This document shows, one piece after another, positions 60,697-64,000 of a DNA stretch of 64,000 bases. Source of the DNA: Promineifilum sp. (GTDB lineage Bacteria; Chloroflexota; Anaerolineae; Promineifilales; Promineifilaceae). The notes beneath the pieces were generated by a model that was not told where the DNA came from, did not search any database, and worked only from the letters and a program-made list of their open reading frames with translations. How positions within the stretch are numbered: the first letter of the stretch is position 1; each line of letters starts with the position of its first letter. Position numbers and translations under genes: made by a program. The DNA lies in contig JACKBY010000004.1 of NCBI GenBank assembly GCA_020634335.1, positions 143,235 to 207,234 of the forward strand. The letters are read 5' to 3'.

Positions 60697-61386
60697 ATGT
60701 TCTTCTTTGATCCGCTTTACCTGATTTTAGCTCTGCCCGGGCTGCTATTGGGACTTTGGGCACAGGCCCGGGTGAAGGGCACTTTTAACAAGTATTCCAA
60801 GGTGCGCACGTCGCGCAATGCGACCGGCGCGGAGATCGCCCGTTACCTTTTGGATCAGCAGGGATTGCAAGATGTGCAGATAGAGGAAACCCAAGGGTTT
60901 CTGAGCGACCACTACGACCCGCGTACTCGCATCCTGCGCCTCAGCCCCGACGTTTATCGCACGCCCAGCGTGGCCGCAGCCGGTGTGGCAGCCCACGAGA
61001 TGGGTCACGCCCTGCAACACGCAACCGGCTACAGCCCGTTGATGATTCGCAGCGCCATCGTCCCCGCCGTGCAATTCGGCAGTTCGCTGGCCCCAATCCT
61101 GTTCATCATCGGTTTTCTGCTGAACTTCACAACCCTGGCCTGGGTGGGCGTTATTCTGTTCGCTACGGCCGTCGTGTTCTCGCTAGTCACACTGCCGGTA
61201 GAGTTCGACGCCAGCAATCGCGCTAAAAAGCTGCTCAGCAGCAGCGGCATCCTGTCATCGCAAGAGTCCGAGGGCGTCAACAAGGTATTGAACTCGGCCG
61301 CCCTGACGTACGTAGCCGCCGCCGTGGCCGCTGTCGGTCAGTTGCTTTACTACGTACTGCTGCTAACCGGCGGACGCCGCGACTGA
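60697..61386 (+). CDS. YugP-type zinc metallopeptidase (neutral zinc metallopeptidase 2)
   Basis: The 229-aa membrane protein has an N-terminal helix (FFFDPLYLILALPGLLLGLW) and then a soluble part with GFLSDHYDPRTRILRLSPD. The zinc site AAHEMGHALQHATGYSP and at least two more helices (about 125-175) follow. PVEFDASNRAKKLL after the helices is characteristic of YugP-family proteins. It is an integral membrane protease with an unknown substrate. A strong terminator follows its stop. Confidence 0.9.
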   Translation: MFFFDPLYLILALPGLLLGLWAQARVKGTFNKYSKVRTSRNATGAEIARYLLDQQGLQDVQIEETQGFLSDHYDPRTRILRLSPDVYRTPSVAAAGVAAHEMGHALQHATGYSPLMIRSAIVPAVQFGSSLAPILFIIGFLLNFTTLAWVGVILFATAVVFSLVTLPVEFDASNRAKKLLSSSGILSSQESEGVNKVLNSAALTYVAAAVAAVGQLLYYVLLLTGGRRD

Positions 61387-61412
61387 TCCCGGTTTTTCAA
61401 TGTCTGACACGA

Positions 61413-61440
61413 GCGCGAGAGACTTCTCTCGCGCTTTTTT
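61413..61440 (+). terminator. Intrinsic terminator after the YugP-type gene
   Basis: A perfect stem GCGCGAGAG/CTCTCGCGC with loop ACTT is followed by TTTTTT. The T-run overlaps the stop codon of the convergent ROK gene. Confidence 0.92.
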
Positions 61441-62344
61441 ATTCGCCGGCGATGACCTGCTGCGCCTGGGCCAAGGCCCCCAGCACCCCGGCTCGATTCC
61501 CCAACCCCGGTGGCACAATATAGTCCTCAATGTCGTTCAGGATGGCCGGCGACTGGACGTACCCGTTCAGGTACTTCTGCACCTGGCCACGAACCAGCGG
61601 AAAAAGCTGGGCCTGCTCCATCACCCCACCCCCCAGAATGATCCGTTGTGGCGACAGCGTGCAAATAAACGCTTGCAAGGCCAACGCCAGATAGTGGGCT
61701 TCCAGTTGCCAGGCCGGGTGGTCGGGCGACAACTCGGCCGCCGATTGGCCCCAACGCTCGCTGATGGCCGGCCCGGCCGCCATGCCTTCCAGACAGTCGC
61801 CATGAAACGGGCAGCGGCCGGGGTAGGGATCGGCCATCCGGTCATGAGGCAGCGGGATATGACCCAGTTCGGGGTGAATCAGGCCATGCACCGGCTTGCC
61901 GTCGATGATCACCCCGCCGCCCACGCCCGTGCCGATAGTCAGGTAGATGAAATTGGATAATCCCCGCGCCGCACCCCAGCGCCACTCCCCCAGCCCGGCG
62001 ATGTTGACGTCCGTATCGAAGCCGATGGGCACATCCAGCGCGGCGCGAATCGCGCCGGCCAGATTCACATTGGCCCAATGCGGCTTGGGCGTAGAGGTGA
62101 TATAGCCGAAGGTTGGCGAGGACGGCTCGGGATCGAGCGGCCCAAATGTGCCGATCCCAATCGCCGCCGGTCGGCCGTGGCGGCGTTCCTGCTCGTGGAA
62201 AAAAGCCACTGCGCGTCCGATGGTTTCATCCGGCGTCGTCGTCGGAAAGCGCGCCTCGGCCCTGACGTCGTCCGGCCCCGTGCCGACCGCGCAAACAAAT
62301 TTGGTGCCGCCGGCCTCGATGCCGCCAACAAATTCATTGCCCAT
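61439..62344 (-). CDS. ROK-family sugar kinase, fructokinase type
   Basis: The 301-aa kinase has the ROK phosphate motif GGIEAGGTKFVCAVG, the GTGVGGGVIIDGKPVHGL motif and the zinc-type loop CPFHGDCLEGMAAGP with nearby HPELGHI. This variant is typical of fructokinase or mannokinase ROK proteins that phosphorylate fructose to fructose 6-phosphate. The start is set by GGTGGAG before ATGGGC. The gene overlaps the upstream amylosucrase-like gene by 11 bases; amylosucrase frees fructose from sucrose, which fits the fructokinase reading. Confidence 0.85.
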   Translation of the reverse strand: MGNEFVGGIEAGGTKFVCAVGTGPDDVRAEARFPTTTPDETIGRAVAFFHEQERRHGRPAAIGIGTFGPLDPEPSSPTFGYITSTPKPHWANVNLAGAIRAALDVPIGFDTDVNIAGLGEWRWGAARGLSNFIYLTIGTGVGGGVIIDGKPVHGLIHPELGHIPLPHDRMADPYPGRCPFHGDCLEGMAAGPAISERWGQSAAELSPDHPAWQLEAHYLALALQAFICTLSPQRIILGGGVMEQAQLFPLVRGQVQKYLNGYVQSPAILNDIEDYIVPPGLGNRAGVLGALAQAQQVIAGE

Positions 62345-64000
62345 AAGCTCCACCCCTTGCCCCCTCCATATGCATGACGTCGGCCACATCCACCTCGTGC
62401 TCCGGCGTCAACCATAGCACTTCATACCCTTCAAGGGTAATCCCCGCGGCGCTCTCCACGACAACGCCGGTCAGACGGTCGATGAGCCGGCCGCTAAAAT
62501 ACATCTCGTGTAGCCGGTACCCAGGAACCGTCTGCGGCCGCTCGCTGAAATTAGCCAAAACCAGCACGCGGCCGCGTGGGCTGTCGCGCAGCAGGCCGAA
62601 GACAGCCTCATTGTGCGTCCATACGGCGAACGCTCCGGCCTGGGCATGGAAGGCCGCCGTTCGCCGGCGAACGGCCAGCATCCTGCGCATCCCCTGGAAA
62701 ATGCGGCCCGCCACCGACCACCAGTCGCCCCGTTCGGCCGCCCGTTCCCAATCCATCGCCGGCCGGTGCATCCAGCGATTATCATCCCTTCGCTCCGGAT
62801 CGTCGCGGTAGCTGGGATCATTGAGCAAGCCGATCTCGTCGCCCATATAAATGAGCGGGATGCCGCCGAACGCGAAAATGAGATTGTACAGCAACAAGAT
62901 GCGCCGGATAGCCTGTTCGGTCTGTGCCGCATCCTTCGATTGCAACGCTCGCTCCAACCCGGCCAGTGAACCGCATGAGCCACTGATACGCCGGTCGTTG
63001 GTACGGGGGTTGAACTGGAAAGTCGCCCCGCGAGCGAAGGCATCAGGAAACCGCCCGCTATAGAACTCGCTGAGAAAGGCCCGGTGAGCCGCTCCCGACA
63101 GGCCCACATCGGCCGCGTCCTCATCCGTAACAGCCCAGCCGATGTCGTCATGGCAACGCACGTAGGTCACCCACGCCGCGCCCGTAGGGATAGGTGGCAT
63201 GTTCTGAAGCGCACGAGTCATCAGCACAACCCGCCGCTCGGCCAGGCTACTCCACAGCAATACCATGTAGACGTTATGATAGGCCAGCTCGCATTCCTTG
63301 TTCGTTGCCTCGCCTCGACCCAGATAGGGGATGAGCTTGGGCGGCGAGACGATGGCCTCGGCCTTTAGCAGCAAACCGGGCGCGGCGATTCGGCTCAGCG
63401 CGCGGAAAACTTGCAGGATATCGTGCGCCTCCGGCTGGTTTTGGCTGTCGGTCCCCAGACGCTTCCACATGAAGGCGACGGCGTCCAGCCGCAGTATCTC
63501 CACCCCCTGATTAGCCAGAAAGAGGATGATGTCGACCATCTCGGCCAGGACAGCCGGGTTGGCGTAATTCAGATCCCACTGATATTCGTTAAAAGTCGTC
63601 CACACCCAGCGGTCGATATCCTCGTAATAGGTGAAATTCCCGGGCTTGAAATCGGGAAATACTTCGGGCAACGTTTTCTCGAACGCGTCCGGGATCAGGC
63701 GGTCGGGGTACATCAGATAATAGTCCTGATAGACTGAATCGCCGGCCACGGCGCGGCGCGCCCACTCATGCTCTTTGGCGGTGTGATTACAGACCAGATC
63801 AATGCACAGGCTGATGCCTTTGGCCCGCAACTCGGCCGCCAGATGGGACAGATCGGCCATCGTGCCCAGCGACGGATTGACGGCCCGATAATCGGCAACG
63901 GCATACCCGCCGTCATTCGCCCCGGTACGCGGTTTAAGCAAGGGCATGAGGTGCAGGTAGGTAACGCCCATTTCCTTCAAATAGGAGATGTGCTCGCCCA
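62334..64000 (-). CDS. Amylosucrase-like GH13 enzyme (N-terminus outside window)
   Basis: The gene runs off the window; its frame is open to the last base, so the true start lies beyond 64000. The visible part shows GH13 subfamily 4 landmarks: GGYAVADYRAVNPSLGTMAD, LCIDLVCNHTAKEHEWA, WVWTTFNEYQWDLNYANP and the nucleophile Asp in VEILRLDAVAFMWKRLGT. The acid/base Glu follows in LLKAEAIV. Amylosucrase polymerises glucose from sucrose and releases fructose; sucrose hydrolase is the close alternative. Fructokinase follows on the same strand with an 11-base overlap. Confidence 0.85.
   Translation of the reverse strand, partial: GEHISYLKEMGVTYLHLMPLLKPRTGANDGGYAVADYRAVNPSLGTMADLSHLAAELRAKGISLCIDLVCNHTAKEHEWARRAVAGDSVYQDYYLMYPDRLIPDAFEKTLPEVFPDFKPGNFTYYEDIDRWVWTTFNEYQWDLNYANPAVLAEMVDIILFLANQGVEILRLDAVAFMWKRLGTDSQNQPEAHDILQVFRALSRIAAPGLLLKAEAIVSPPKLIPYLGRGEATNKECELAYHNVYMVLLWSSLAERRVVLMTRALQNMPPIPTGAAWVTYVRCHDDIGWAVTDEDAADVGLSGAAHRAFLSEFYSGRFPDAFARGATFQFNPRTNDRRISGSCGSLAGLERALQSKDAAQTEQAIRRILLLYNLIFAFGGIPLIYMGDEIGLLNDPSYRDDPERRDDNRWMHRPAMDWERAAERGDWWSVAGRIFQGMRRMLAVRRRTAAFHAQAGAFAVWTHNEAVFGLLRDSPRGRVLVLANFSERPQTVPGYRLHEMYFSGRLIDRLTGVVVESAAGITLEGYEVLWLTPEHEVDVADVMHMEGARGGAYGQ

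Overview
The window is one continuous stretch of a compact, GC-rich bacterial chromosome with about 52 protein genes. I see no rRNA, tRNA, insertion sequence, prophage or CRISPR array. The gene mix suggests a Chloroflexota bacterium, most likely of the Anaerolineae side: a YfhO-type membrane giant, lipoproteins with SdrD/Cna-B and NBR1-type Ig domains, a DHH-CBS-poly(A)-polymerase fusion, TIGR03936, paired PEP/pyruvate-binding proteins without a phospho-His domain, and many secreted proteins with MAM-like, SH3-like, LysM/M23 or SLT domains. The taxon is an inference from gene content only.

Layout. 0-8.2 kb: 3' end of a subtilase, a PcaF-like thiolase, an HD phosphohydrolase, a small secreted protein behind an AT-rich leader, hutH, holB, an M50-like membrane protein with an altered active site and an inositol-monophosphatase-family gene. 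8.2-13.4 kb: YfhO membrane protein, a multidomain lipoprotein and a zinc-ribbon membrane protein. 13.4-17.2 kb: four genes I read as a signalling cassette: a coiled-coil protein, a membrane protein with a cytoplasmic module and an external SH3-like domain, a degenerate histidine kinase and a cysteine-poor tandem thioredoxin-fold protein. 17.2-30 kb: fabH, a secreted metallopeptidase, a YtxH protein, a lone Nfu-N-domain protein, aspS, then a leftward series of P450, epimerase, dual-specificity phosphatase, threonine synthase-like gene and mutS. 30-35 kb: acnA, a PQQ-repeat lipoprotein, a 61-aa protein and radC. 35-42 kb (leftward): fadR, an alkylglycerone-phosphate-synthase-like flavoprotein, glpD and pyrD, followed by acylphosphatase and a FecR-like anchored protein. 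42-51.6 kb: a second zinc-ribbon membrane protein, TIGR03936, a LysM/M23 lipoprotein, HIT, and two PEP/pyruvate-binding paralogs in tandem. 51.6-64 kb: the DHH-CBS-PolyA polymerase, a four-helix membrane protein plus SLT transglycosylase, a methyltransferase, an EamA/homocysteine methyltransferase/GNAT set, a YugP-type protease with a small membrane partner, and a fructokinase-type ROK gene next to an amylosucrase-like gene cut by the window end.

How genes work together. The clearest regulated unit is fadR-AGPS-glpD-pyrD. A strong promoter precedes fadR, and a perfect TGGTC-N-GACCA palindrome lies at the predicted transcription start; it has the arms and spacing of the E. coli FadR operator, so autoregulation and a lipid/glycerol-phosphate link are likely. 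Amylosucrase plus fructokinase suggests sucrose handling. Translation starts are of two kinds: many genes have Shine-Dalgarno sequences, but at least five have a TATAAT/TACAAT box ending only 6-7 nt before the ATG, which implies leaderless mRNAs.

Limits: all names rest on motifs read by eye. No alignment, profile search or structure prediction was run.
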